From Rhizobiaceae bacterium (GTDB taxonomy: Bacteria > Pseudomonadota > Alphaproteobacteria > Rhizobiales > Rhizobiaceae): DNA of 58,016 nucleotides. The stretch is taken from contig CAJPFN010000127.1 of assembly GCA_905339215.1 (NCBI GenBank), forward strand, positions 1 through 58,016, read 5' to 3'. Under the pieces are notes generated by a model. That model worked only from the letters and a program-made list of their open reading frames with translations. It did no database searches and was not told the DNA's origin. Below are positions 1-7,328 of the stretch, in pieces. The translations under genes were made by a program, and so were the position numbers. Numbering within the stretch: position 1 is the first letter of the stretch; each line of letters opens with the position of its first letter.

Positions 1-191
1 ATTTGTTCGTACGTTGCCCACACCGTGTCGCTTTCAAAATCGATGGGGAAATCAATCTCGGTGCTGCCGGCCTTGAATTTGGCGAAGGCGTCGAACTGGA
101 TTACCGACTTTACAAGGCGGGCCGCACTTGCTGCGCTATCCTTCAGGCGCTGCGTTAGGCTGCGGCGCGCGCTTTCATTGTCATCCGTCAT
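1..191 (-). CDS. Partial gene, possible RhuM/antirepressor-type protein N-terminus
   Basis: This is an open minus-strand frame that starts at ATG 191 and runs off the left edge after 63 codons. A GAAAGG sequence lies about ten bases upstream of the ATG and could serve as ribosome binding site. The visible protein starts MTDDNESARRSL and continues to IDFPIDFESDTVWATYEQ. The end of this segment resembles the 'TVW-T-Q/EQ' start of RhuM/phage antirepressor-like DNA-binding domains, which fits the phage-like RNA candidate next door. Only the first 63 residues are visible, so the family call is a guess; that the frame is coding is more secure because it has no stop and a plausible start. Confidence 0.45.
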   Translation of the reverse strand, partial: MTDDNESARRSLTQRLKDSAASAARLVKSVIQFDAFAKFKAGSTEIDFPIDFESDTVWATYEQ

Positions 192-284
192 AGGACATAA
201 ACCTTTCGTTATGTCGTTATGCGGCGCTCATGGGTATTGACACGCAAGGGGAACTTCCCACATGTGTGCCAACGTGATCACGAG

Positions 285-406
285 CCACCGCAAGGTGGGA
301 CTATCTGGCCCGGGCGGTGCGCTAACACCTTCCGGGCCGCTCCATGTCTACCGGTACGAATCCGATAAACCTGCGATAGATAGGGGTCGCTTGCCGCAAC
401 GGCAAG
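285..406 (+). ncRNA. Candidate structured RNA resembling phage C4 antisense RNA
   Basis: Three hairpins follow one another in a gene-free stretch. The first (285-298) is CCACC closed by a GCAA tetraloop. The second has an outer 7-bp stem, GGCCCGG 307-313 with CCGGGCC 332-338, and an inner GGTG/CACC stem (316-319 with 326-329) around the loop CGCTAA. The third (390-406) is CTTGCCG-CAA-CGGCAAG. The stem-loop motif GGTG-CGCTAA-CACC followed by a closing GC stem recalls C4 antisense RNAs of P1-like phages, which repress antirepressor genes. A TTGACA at 237-242 could be a -35 element but no good -10 follows. The C4 assignment is from memory of the motif and needs a covariance search. The rest of the 192-421 gap shows no gene. 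Confidence 0.35.
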
Positions 407-421
407 GCGAGTCTCCTACTT

Positions 422-1384
422 TTACACCGACCGCTGCCAATAGCCCGCCCACACGCGGCTGACCGGGTGCGCCAGCGCGCCGCCGAGCAGCGCCATGGCG
501 TTCCCGCCATTCGAGCGGCGGCGGTGATCCTCCAGCCAAGCGGCATGGTTCGCGTACTGGTAGAGGTAGCGGTGCGAGACGAAGTGATGCTGGCCGCCGA
601 CCATGCGGCGAAGGCGGCTGAAATAGCTTTCGACCATGTTGGTGTGCTTGCCGTGGCCTTCGCTATAGGAGACCGAGTGATTGATGCGGCCGGTTTCGAA
701 CTGCATTTCCAGAACGTCCCAATGCGAGGCTTCGTCGGCGAACAGCTTGGCGCCGGCCACCATGCGAGCGCGGGCGATCTGAACGCCTTCGGCTTCCGAC
801 TTGCGGACGAATGACAGGGTGCGTCCGCCGCGCTCGCGAAGGGCGACGACGACGCGGCGACGGTCGGACTGGTTAGCCTTCTCGCGACGGTCGATGCGAT
901 CTTCCTTGCGGTTCTCGGGGCGAACGTGGCCGCCGAAGTAAGCGCCGTCGATCTCGACTTCGCCGTCCAGCGTTTCCGTCGCGGTTTCGGCCGACAGGGC
1001 TTCGCGGAGCTTGTGAGCGAGGACGAAGGCGGTCTTGTACTGAACGTCCAGATCGCGAGAGAACTGGACCGCCGACATGCCCTTGGAGCCGTTCACAAAG
1101 AGGCAGATCGCGGCGAGCAGATCGGTGAAGGACAGCTTGCGCGAGGCGAACATGGTCCCGCTCGTAACCGAGAACTGCGCATGGCAGCCGACGCACTTGA
1201 ACTTGCGGCGGGTGGGAATGTCGTAGTGGTCCAGGCAGCCGCACTTCGGGCAAACCGGCTCGCCATCGGTCGACGGCCAGCGCAGCTTGCGGAACTCGGT
1301 GTAAGCCTTTTCCTCGCCACCCTTGTAGATATCCTTGAGGGAGAGGGCGCGGCTTTCGGCGGAGAGGAGGAAGTGCTGTGCCAT
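422..1384 (-). CDS. IS1595-family (ISXO2-like) transposase
   Basis: The 320-residue protein has an N-terminal zinc ribbon (CPKCGC near residue 47 and CVGC near residue 64) followed by a DDE-type IS1595 catalytic domain. The motifs EIDGAYFGG, LFADEASHWD and the C-terminal HTNMVESYFSRLRR are the expected acidic and N/E residues. Length is normal for the family and no frame disruption is seen, so it could be active. The ATG at 1384 has no clear Shine-Dalgarno sequence and sits five bases from a perfect 14-bp inverted repeat. I could not identify terminal inverted repeats or target duplications with confidence, so the ends of the insertion sequence are not defined. Confidence 0.85.
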   Translation of the reverse strand: MAQHFLLSAESRALSLKDIYKGGEEKAYTEFRKLRWPSTDGEPVCPKCGCLDHYDIPTRRKFKCVGCHAQFSVTSGTMFASRKLSFTDLLAAICLFVNGSKGMSAVQFSRDLDVQYKTAFVLAHKLREALSAETATETLDGEVEIDGAYFGGHVRPENRKEDRIDRREKANQSDRRRVVVALRERGGRTLSFVRKSEAEGVQIARARMVAGAKLFADEASHWDVLEMQFETGRINHSVSYSEGHGKHTNMVESYFSRLRRMVGGQHHFVSHRYLYQYANHAAWLEDHRRRSNGGNAMALLGGALAHPVSRVWAGYWQRSV

Positions 1385-1489
1385 TTGTCATCATATCCGA
1401 TGATGTTATACATCGGATATGATGGTTTACACCGCCATTGTCAAGGGTGTATATCATCGAAAATGATGATATTCGGAAGGCAAGCGCAA
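1385..1489. promoter_or_regulatory. Divergent promoter region with two operator-like inverted repeats
   Basis: This region separates the transposase (minus) from the DUF6471 gene (plus). A perfect inverted repeat with 14-bp arms CATCATATCCGATG (1389-1402) and its complement (1411-1424) sits just before the transposase start. A second repeat, ATATCATC (1451-1458) with GATGATAT (1465-1472), lies just before the DUF6471 gene. On the minus strand TTGACA (1444-1439) could be a -35 element for the transposase. On the plus strand TTTACA (1426-1431) and TATATC (1450-1455) could form a promoter for the DUF6471 gene. The repeats overlap the likely -10/start regions, which is the expected place for repressor operators. 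No binding protein is proven. Confidence 0.45.
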
Positions 1490-1729
1490 ATGCCACCCCG
1501 CAAAGACAACCCGATCAATGTCGAGTATGAGGCGAGAGCTAAGAACCTATTGAAGTCAGAATTGAAGCGAAAAGGCGTTACCTATGCCGCTCTCGCAGAG
1601 AAACTCGCGGCAATCGGCGTCCATGAAAATGAAAGAAACCTGAACAATAAGATAAGTCGTGGTGGATTTTCAGCCGCTTTTCTGATTCAATGCCTTGAAG
1701 CGATCCAGGTAACAGACATTAGGCTGTAA
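1490..1729 (+). CDS. DUF6471 family protein
   Basis: The 79-residue protein begins MPPRKDNPINVEYEAR and is almost entirely one DUF6471 domain. The family core is clear: AKNLLKSELKRKGVTYAALA, then NERNLNNKISRGGFSAAF and a final LEAIQVTDIRL. It looks like a small helix-turn-helix-like fold, but the family has no established function that I know. The ATG at 1490 is preceded by GGAAGG at 1475-1480; upstream in-frame ATGs at 1463 and 1466 lack such a site and fall inside the inverted repeat. The next gene starts one base after the stop, so the two are very likely co-transcribed. Confidence 0.75.
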   Translation: MPPRKDNPINVEYEARAKNLLKSELKRKGVTYAALAEKLAAIGVHENERNLNNKISRGGFSAAFLIQCLEAIQVTDIRL

Positions 1730-1730
1730 A

Positions 1731-2585
1731 ATGGTCGAGTTGCTTTCCGAACATGACGGCGACCGTATCGTAATATTCCTCGATCCGGGGCAGCCCGTCG
1801 AGCTTGGCGATCTGTCAGAGAGCTTTGCTGCCTTGGCCAGAATGTACGAGCGGCACTACCGCTCGAATGGCGAAATCGCACCGAAGTTATTCGTTACGAA
1901 GCTTGAAACCGGCTCCATTCTCATGGAGATCGCGCCTTACTTGCCTTTGATGGGGCACGTTGTCTCAACAATGGATACAAGCATTATCGTTGCCGACTTC
2001 ACCAATCGCATGTGGCGCGGGATCAAGGCGTTTTCCAGCGGCCCGCATGATACGCCGAAGCTTGAAGCCCCCTCAACAGACGACGCGCGAGATATCCGAG
2101 AGTTTGTGAAGCCGCTTCTTGGCAAGAAGGGTGCTGAACTCGGAATCACGCACGCTAAATACGAGAAGACGGATGGCGAGAAGCGAACGGTTGTCGAATA
2201 CTCATTCGACGAAGCCGAACTGAACCGAGCGGCTATAAATATCGATGCCGCTCTAAACGAACCCTTGGCGTTGCCGTCCCCGAATGCCGCTACGACAAAG
2301 ACACTATACGAAGTGATGTTGTTCATGGATCAGGCCAATCGCGGACCCGGCAAAGAGAAGGGCCGCACAGGCGACAAGGGCGTGATACCGGAAGTCTCCG
2401 ACAAGGCATTGCCAGTCTGGTTTCGGAAAGGGTACCAGGATTTGAAAGAACATATGACAAAGGACGTGAACCCGATGACCAGCACGTTCGTCGTGGATGC
2501 GTTCGTGCAACTCGTGAATGATGAGCCTCGCGGCTATATCGTTTTCAATGTCCATCAAGCCATCCCGGATGGCGAACCACATTAG
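1731..2585 (+). CDS. Hypothetical protein, co-transcribed with the DUF6471 gene
   Basis: I do not recognise this 284-residue protein. It is soluble-looking, with no signal peptide or membrane segment. The N-terminal part (about 1-105) is mixed alpha/beta, with stretches such as DRIVIFLDPGQPVELGDL and KLFVTKLETGSILMEIAPYL. The middle is charged, and the C-terminal part (about 250-280) ends in a beta-rich GYIVFNVHQAIPDG. It starts one base after the DUF6471 stop and its last four bases overlap the end of the convergent gene 2582-3280. The tight spacing suggests that its job is linked to the DUF6471 protein. Codon choice is less GC-biased than in the core genes to the right, which fits foreign origin. 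Confidence 0.65.
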   Translation: MVELLSEHDGDRIVIFLDPGQPVELGDLSESFAALARMYERHYRSNGEIAPKLFVTKLETGSILMEIAPYLPLMGHVVSTMDTSIIVADFTNRMWRGIKAFSSGPHDTPKLEAPSTDDARDIREFVKPLLGKKGAELGITHAKYEKTDGEKRTVVEYSFDEAELNRAAINIDAALNEPLALPSPNAATTKTLYEVMLFMDQANRGPGKEKGRTGDKGVIPEVSDKALPVWFRKGYQDLKEHMTKDVNPMTSTFVVDAFVQLVNDEPRGYIVFNVHQAIPDGEPH

Positions 2586-3280
2586 GTAACTTTGTGGGAG
2601 GGGATATCGCCAAACTCCTCGCTTATCTCCTCGTCCATTGCGACCCTGAGGAAAGCCCTCAGGGCAGTCTCATCAACTTGGCTAATCCCCTCGTTTAGAC
2701 GACATGCGATAGGGTTTGTTTCACAGAATTTGTCGAGCGTCTTATCAAGGAAGACCTCATACTTCAGAAGCTTTTTCTGAGTATCGGAGAGCCCATAAAT
2801 CGTGCGCTCCCTCGTTAACCCCAAGGCCATAGTCTCGAACACACTTACCGAACGGACCACATTCGGCTCTTTCAGCCTGCCCCAAGGGCTTTCCTTCATT
2901 AGTTTTAAAGCGTCGTCGCGTGTTATCCAAACCTGCTCTGACACCAATCTTCTCCACTTAAAGAGCCACCTGTGACGAAGCCGCCAAAATGGTTTCCATG
3001 CCCATGCGGCAAGAGATACCCCCACGACTATCAGGAGTCCACGAATCCACCATTGGTTGACGACCTCAGAAAACTCGACGGCTTTCTCGGCAAGCTCTAA
3101 CACGCGGGGATCGTAGGCCATCCTATCGATCCACTTCGCCCAGGTGGCGATGTCGTCCGGCAGGCCGGCTAACCCAATCAAAGCCAAACCGCCGCCAACG
3201 ATACGCTTGCCCCATGACCACGTTCGCTTGCCGACAATCGACATCGCACGTTTTGGCTTTACCGGGACGGGTAGGTTCAT
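2582..3280 (-). CDS. Hypothetical membrane protein
   Basis: The 232-residue protein is not recognised. A weak hydrophobic stretch (about 29-40, IVGGGLALIGLAGL) precedes a clear membrane span at about 80-96 (WIRGLLIVVGVSLAAWAW). A basic patch (RLRHRWLFKWRR) follows, then a soluble helical C-terminal half of about 120 residues. It could be a membrane-anchored cytoplasmic effector or regulator, but nothing in it is diagnostic. No strong Shine-Dalgarno precedes ATG 3280; an in-frame ATG at codon 13 is an alternative start. It converges on the 284-residue gene with a 4-bp overlap. Confidence 0.6.
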   Translation of the reverse strand: MNLPVPVKPKRAMSIVGKRTWSWGKRIVGGGLALIGLAGLPDDIATWAKWIDRMAYDPRVLELAEKAVEFSEVVNQWWIRGLLIVVGVSLAAWAWKPFWRLRHRWLFKWRRLVSEQVWITRDDALKLMKESPWGRLKEPNVVRSVSVFETMALGLTRERTIYGLSDTQKKLLKYEVFLDKTLDKFCETNPIACRLNEGISQVDETALRAFLRVAMDEEISEEFGDIPSHKVT

Positions 3281-3358
3281 CTGGCGAAGTAACCACGGCG
3301 CGCGTGATCTGTGGAGTCGCCATATCAGCAGATCCCGTCGCCGGGCTTGGTGCTTTTG

Positions 3359-4768
3359 CTACATAAGGCCGCGGAAGTGATTTGAGGTGCCGCCAAGCGG
3401 CAAGACCAGCCGCCGACGCGCGAGGAAGGGTAGCAGGCCACGGAACAGCGCGGCGTATTCGAGCGCGAACAGCCGTGCGATTGGCCCAGCGTTGCCGTTT
3501 GAAATCTCCAGCGGCGCCTGGAGGCAGGCGAGGTCGGGTCCGCCGGTCCGGAACCTTTGCCACGCCTCGAGGAGCTGAAGCGGATGGGGCTTGTCCTCCG
3601 CGTCGTAAAGGACGACGAACTCGCCCTCGACCGTGGGCAGAGCATAGGCAAGCGCCTTGGGCTTGGTGCGGGGCCCTGCGGGAGGCACTTCGATCACCTC
3701 GATATTGGGCCGGAGCGGATGAGCCCGGATGGCGGCGATCGTGTCGTCGTCGTCGGACTCGCACACGAGCTTGATCTCGAGCTTGCTGCGGGGCCATTGA
3801 AGCCGCCCCAGCGCAACGAGCAGTTCCGGCACGATCCCGGCTTCGCGGTAGAGCGCGACCAGTACGGAATAGACCGGCAGGTCGCGCGCCGCGAAGGGTT
3901 CGATCGGCGGGGGCTCGGGCGGCGCCGCGACGGTCATCGCCATGATCCGCAGCAAGACGCAGCCGAAGAAGAACAAGGAGAGGAAGCCCTGCAGGGCGAT
4001 CAGGGTCTCCAGCGGTGCGAGAACGGCGGCCGCGACGGCAAAGAAGCCGCCGAAGCCGATGAGAAAACCCTGCCAGGCATTGGCGATGATGACCGCCGAG
4101 CAGTGCGGTAGTCTTTCGAAGAGACCCGAGACCGCGAGAGCGGAAAGGCTTGCCCGCGCCCGGCCGAGCAGTGCCTGCCGCACCGCCGAGGGCGTCGCCA
4201 CCCGGATACGCGACGCCAGCGCAGGTGCAGCTGACAGCCACGCACGCATCGCGGCAATGTCCAGGCGGTCGGTTGCGAGGACCGTCGCCGCCTGCCCTCC
4301 CCCGTCGACGACGCGCGCCGGCGCCACGCCGGGGCTGCGGCGCAACAGCGCGAGGGCGTGCTTCTCCTGGAGGACGAGGTCCTCGGGCGCGACCAGCGGC
4401 AGGAACCGGACGCCGAGGCAGTCGGCAAGGGAACGATAGAACGCGTCCTCCCCAACCCTGCCGGAGATCAGGATCTCGCGCTGGAACGTGGTGCCGTGCA
4501 CCCTCGCCCGCAAGGCTGCCTGAACACGGACTCCATCGGCAACCCCCAGGCGGTCGAGCACCGGCGCCCAGTGCTCCAGTTCCGGGAAGAGCGCCGGCAT
4601 CACGCCGCCGCCCTGGCGCAGGAGAGGGCCGGACGCGGATGGCTCGCGGTATACGCCATTGCCGGCATTCGGGCCGACAGGCCCGTCGAGGGTCGCGGGC
4701 GCGGGGACAGAATGCCCCGGGCCGCGACGTCGGACGGGCACGCCGTCGCCCACGCCGCGACCCGGCAT
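3359..4768 (-). pseudogene. Truncated family 2 glycosyltransferase (XagB-like)
   Basis: This is the N-terminal part of a membrane glycosyltransferase. Residues 1 to about 190 form a variable leader and a GspE/MshEN-like N-terminal domain. Two hydrophobic spans follow (about 210-265: AWQGFLIGFGGFF and LQGFLSLFFFGCVLL), then a GT-A catalytic domain with CESDDDDT and LYDAEDKPHP (the metal-binding acidic motif). The frame is normal through PLGGTSNHFR and then reads GLM and stop. Intact relatives continue with the TEDADLG region, the QxxRW motif and further membrane spans, so the gene is broken, most simply by insertion of the element on its left. ATG 4768 lies 20 bases after the crotonase gene; ATG 4600 is another possible start. 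Confidence 0.75.
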
Positions 4769-4787
4769 GATCAGCCGTCCCGGGCCA

Positions 4788-5537
4788 TCAGGCCGCCATC
4801 CGCGCAATGCGCTTCAGCCGACGCAAGGTTTCGTCATCCTGCAACGCGCGGTGGAACAGCGAGATTTCCCGGTCGATCCTCTCGCAGAGATGGCGGGCGT
4901 CGCCGCGCAGCAGGCTGCGCGTCTGCAACAACGCCGCGACCGGCTTCTTGGCGAGCCGACGGGCGAGTTCGGCAGTGCGTTCCTCGCACCGGCCGGGCTC
5001 GACCGACTCGGCGATCAGGCCCAGCGCCATCGCTTCATCAACGCCGAGGCTCTCGCCGAGGCAGAAAAAGCGAAACGCACCGCCGTAGCCGAGCTTCTCC
5101 GGCGCCAGGATGCTGGTCGCTGCATCCGGAACCAGCCCGAAATCGACGAACGGCACGCGGAACGTACTGCCCGCCGAGGCAACGACCATGTCGCAATGGA
5201 ACAGGATCGTGCAGCCGACGCCGACGGCATCGCCGTCGACCGAAGCCAGAAGCGGCTTCGGGAAGGTGGCGAGCGTGCGGAAGAGGCCGGTCACCGCGTC
5301 GATAAGGCACTGGTGCTTGCCGGCGTCGAGGAACTCGGCGAAGTCGCCGCCGAGGCAGAAGCAGCCGGCAAGGCCGCGCAGTATCACCACGCGGGTTTCC
5401 GGGTCCGCGGCCGCCTGGGTGAGCGTGCGATCAAGGCGTTCGTAAGCGTGGTGATCGAGTATAGGCCGACCGTCGTCGGACGACACGGTGACGGTCAAGA
5501 CATGGTTATGGAATTCGGTCTGAGGTCGGTTCCTCAT
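4788..5537 (-). CDS. Crotonase-fold enoyl-CoA hydratase/isomerase
   Basis: The 249-residue protein is a single crotonase domain. Visible features are the oxyanion-hole strands RVVILRGLAGCFCLGGDFAEF (about residues 50-70) and the segment PKPLLASVDGDAVGVGCTILFHCD, with a VPFVDFGLVPDAATS loop after it. One position of the usual catalytic Glu pair is replaced in this loop, so it may act as a different crotonase activity. ATG 5537 has an excellent GGAGGGG site. It lies 67 bases downstream of luxI on the same strand and 19 bases upstream of the glycosyltransferase, so all three are probably one transcript. Inference: it may modify the acyl chain supplied to the LuxI protein, for example by providing a 2-enoyl chain. 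Confidence 0.8.
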   Translation of the reverse strand: MRNRPQTEFHNHVLTVTVSSDDGRPILDHHAYERLDRTLTQAAADPETRVVILRGLAGCFCLGGDFAEFLDAGKHQCLIDAVTGLFRTLATFPKPLLASVDGDAVGVGCTILFHCDMVVASAGSTFRVPFVDFGLVPDAATSILAPEKLGYGGAFRFFCLGESLGVDEAMALGLIAESVEPGRCEERTAELARRLAKKPVAALLQTRSLLRGDARHLCERIDREISLFHRALQDDETLRRLKRIARMAA

Positions 5538-5604
5538 TTGCCCCTCCGATTGAATAAGTTGAAGCAAGCGCCGGTTGTGAAGGCTGGCAGGCGTGTCCGT
5601 CCGG

Positions 5605-6240
5605 CTAGGACGCCTGTTTCCACGAATAGAGTTCGGGAGTTCCTATCCTGAGCACGGGGGCGGAATGGGCACGCCGGGCCCGGACCACCTGCAAGGTGGC
5701 TTCGTTGAAGGTCAGCAGCGTCGCCACAACTTCCTGGCGGCCGTAGGTCCTCTGGTAGCCGAGCGGTGTCGCGAGGAAATGCAGTTGCAGAGCGCGCAAC
5801 ACCCACATCGGCTCGAACTCGATGATGACCTTGTCGACGCCGCGCGACAGGCCCCATTCGACGAACCCCGCGATCAGTTCGCTGCCGACGGTGGACACGC
5901 CGCGCCGTCCGTCCCGGTATCCCCTGGCAACGGCATAGCGCGTGAGTTCCCACACGTCGCGACCCGCCGGCGGGGTACCGACATAGAGATCCTGGAGAAC
6001 CTCGGTGAGCAGGTGCGGCCGCGTCGTCGGCAGCATGCGCTGATAGCCAGCGAGTTCACCGTTGCGGATCACGAGATGATGGATTGCCTCGTCGTGATCG
6101 AACTGGTCGATCTCGAGATGGTCAGGACGGCGAAGCGCGTCCCAACCCATTTCCTCGACGAATATCTCGTAACGCAGCCTGTGCACCGCGCGCCAGAGAT
6201 CTGGTCGTTCCATGAGTTCCGAAGTGGTCAATGCGTACAT
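5605..6240 (-). CDS. luxI: LuxI-family acyl-homoserine lactone synthase
   Basis: The 211-residue protein joins an acyl chain to S-adenosylmethionine to form an acyl-homoserine lactone signal. All family-invariant residues are present: R23, F27 and W33 in RYEIFVEEMGW, E43, D45 and D48 in HLEIDQFDHDE, R68 in GYQRMLP, and E98/R101 in VWELTRYAV. Length is standard. The ATG at 6240 is preceded by AGGGG, which lies inside an inverted repeat (6247-6268). The luxR homologue is immediately upstream on the same strand, but it carries a nonsense codon. The downstream crotonase gene probably belongs to the same operon. The acyl chain made cannot be told from sequence. Confidence 0.93.
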   Translation of the reverse strand: MYALTTSELMERPDLWRAVHRLRYEIFVEEMGWDALRRPDHLEIDQFDHDEAIHHLVIRNGELAGYQRMLPTTRPHLLTEVLQDLYVGTPPAGRDVWELTRYAVARGYRDGRRGVSTVGSELIAGFVEWGLSRGVDKVIIEFEPMWVLRALQLHFLATPLGYQRTYGRQEVVATLLTFNEATLQVVRARRAHSAPVLRIGTPELYSWKQAS

Positions 6241-6246
6241 GTTTTG

Positions 6247-6268
6247 CCCCTGGTTTGTTAACCAAGGG
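6247..6268. promoter_or_regulatory. lux-box-like inverted repeat overlapping the luxI ribosome binding site
   Basis: Arms CCCCTGGTT (6247-6255) and AACCAAGGG (6260-6268) are inverted repeats with one mismatch around the spacer TGTT. Lux/tra boxes are 18-22 bp dyads of this kind, normally centred near -40 of the promoter. This one ends only six bases before the luxI ATG and includes its AGGGG, so it could instead be an mRNA hairpin that hides the ribosome binding site, or a site for repression. A second small dyad, GCTAGA-ATA-TCTAGC (6336-6350), overlaps the luxR stop and could also be a binding site. Confidence 0.4.
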
Positions 6269-6345
6269 CAGCTTATGTCCGTGGATAAGGCGGGGAATTA
6301 CGTGATCGCGTAGTTAACGGCAGGCTGGCCGGTGCGCTAGAATAT

Positions 6346-7077
6346 CTAGCTTATGAATCCGCGCCGAATGGCTTCGGCGACGGCTTGGACGCGGTTGACC
6401 GCGCCCAGCTTGTTTTTCGCGCTGAGCAGGTGCTTCTCCGACGTATGCTCCGAAATACCCAGGATCTGAGACATTTCCTATTCGGACTTGCCGACGGCTG
6501 CCCACTGCAGACACTCGATCTCACGCCGCGTCAGTTCTATGTGATCGATTGTGCGCGACTGCAGGCTCTGGAGCTGCATGGCGCGGCCGATGGCGTAGGT
6601 CGAAACCAGTGAGATCATGTTGAATTCGGCGTTCGACAACTCGACGGCTTCGCCGCCCAGGGACACCATGACGACGGTTCCGTCGAGCGTCACCAAGGGA
6701 AAAGCCAGGCCGTCGCGCAGCTTGAATTCTCCGGCATCGCCCATGACCCTGATTGCGTCGCGGTCGACCTGGGTCTGCGTCGCGGCCTCGCGCCACTGGA
6801 ACGGCGCCTGGAGGCTCTTCATGTGGACGACGACGGGGTCATGGTCGACATAGTTGCGCGCAACGTAACGCTGCAGCCATTCGACGGGCCAATCGCAGAG
6901 CATCACGTGATCCTTCTGGCGACCGGAAGGCGTGTTCGGCTGCGGTACGGTTCCCGCCATCAACGCCGTCAGGCCGAAGGTCGACGTCACGCCGAGGAGT
7001 TCGCGGCAGATCGCATCGGCCGTGTCGGCACGCTGCAGCCTGTCGATGTACGCAAGCGTATCCTCGAAATGTCTCAT
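6346..7077 (-). pseudogene. luxR: LuxR-family quorum-sensing regulator with in-frame amber codon
   Basis: Read through the stop, the frame gives a normal 243-residue LuxR protein. An autoinducer-binding domain (about 1-165, with CDWPVEWLQRYVARNYVDHDPVV) is followed by a GerE-type helix-turn-helix (ELTRREIECLQWAAVGKSE, then EMSQILGISEHTSEKHLLSA). A TAG at 6480-6478 splits the HTH at codon 200, where relatives usually have Trp (GKSxWEI), so one change TGG to TAG explains it. The downstream 43 codons remain intact to TAG 6348-6346, which suggests a recent event. The product would be a 199-residue ligand-binding fragment without DNA binding. Such fragments can be dominant-negative, as known for TrlR, a truncated TraR. 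The ATG at 7077 is the likely start. Confidence 0.85.
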
Positions 7078-7328
7078 GGCAACGGCTACCCCTCGTGCGC
7101 CTTCAAGACATTCGCCATGCTGGCCGCGTCAGCGGGCGCGTGGCGTGTTTATTGGGTAGTATTAGCATCATTTAATCAATATTTGCCACCACTACGTCGC
7201 CGCAACCACTGTGCCAGAAAAAGACAACGAATTCAGCGGCCACCGCAGCGGTGGCGCAGCGGTGAGCCTCATCGTATAGGGAGGAAGCAGGCGGGAGGGA
7301 CCGAAATGCAGGGAGCGGCGGCGGACAG

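Larger units (their letters stand above)
1..3370. mobile_element. End of an integrated element or genomic island
   Basis: Everything left of about 3370 is unlike the rest of the window. It has visibly lower GC, unknown genes, an IS1595-family transposase, a phage-like RNA candidate and a possible antirepressor. The boundary is set by the glycosyltransferase gene on the minus strand, whose reading frame stays family-like up to GGTSNHFR and then ends within four codons. The other end of the element lies outside the window. No attachment-site duplication, tRNA or integrase gene is visible here, so the element type is unknown. Confidence 0.45.

Noticed and set aside
262-462. 66-codon plus-strand frame in the hairpin region as a hok-like toxin peptide.
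   Set aside because: It lacks a hydrophobic segment and a ribosome binding site; the hairpins explain the region better.
1385-1500. Terminal inverted repeats of the IS1595 element.
   Set aside because: A TTTACACCG direct match near both ends (421-429 and 1426-1434) is in direct, not inverted, orientation and short enough to be chance.
6478-6480. The amber codon in luxR as pyrrolysine or another recoded residue, since an MttB-family gene is present in the window.
   Set aside because: The MttB-like gene has no in-frame amber, no pylT/pylS-like sequence is in the window, and LuxR proteins carry Trp here. A nonsense mutation is simpler.
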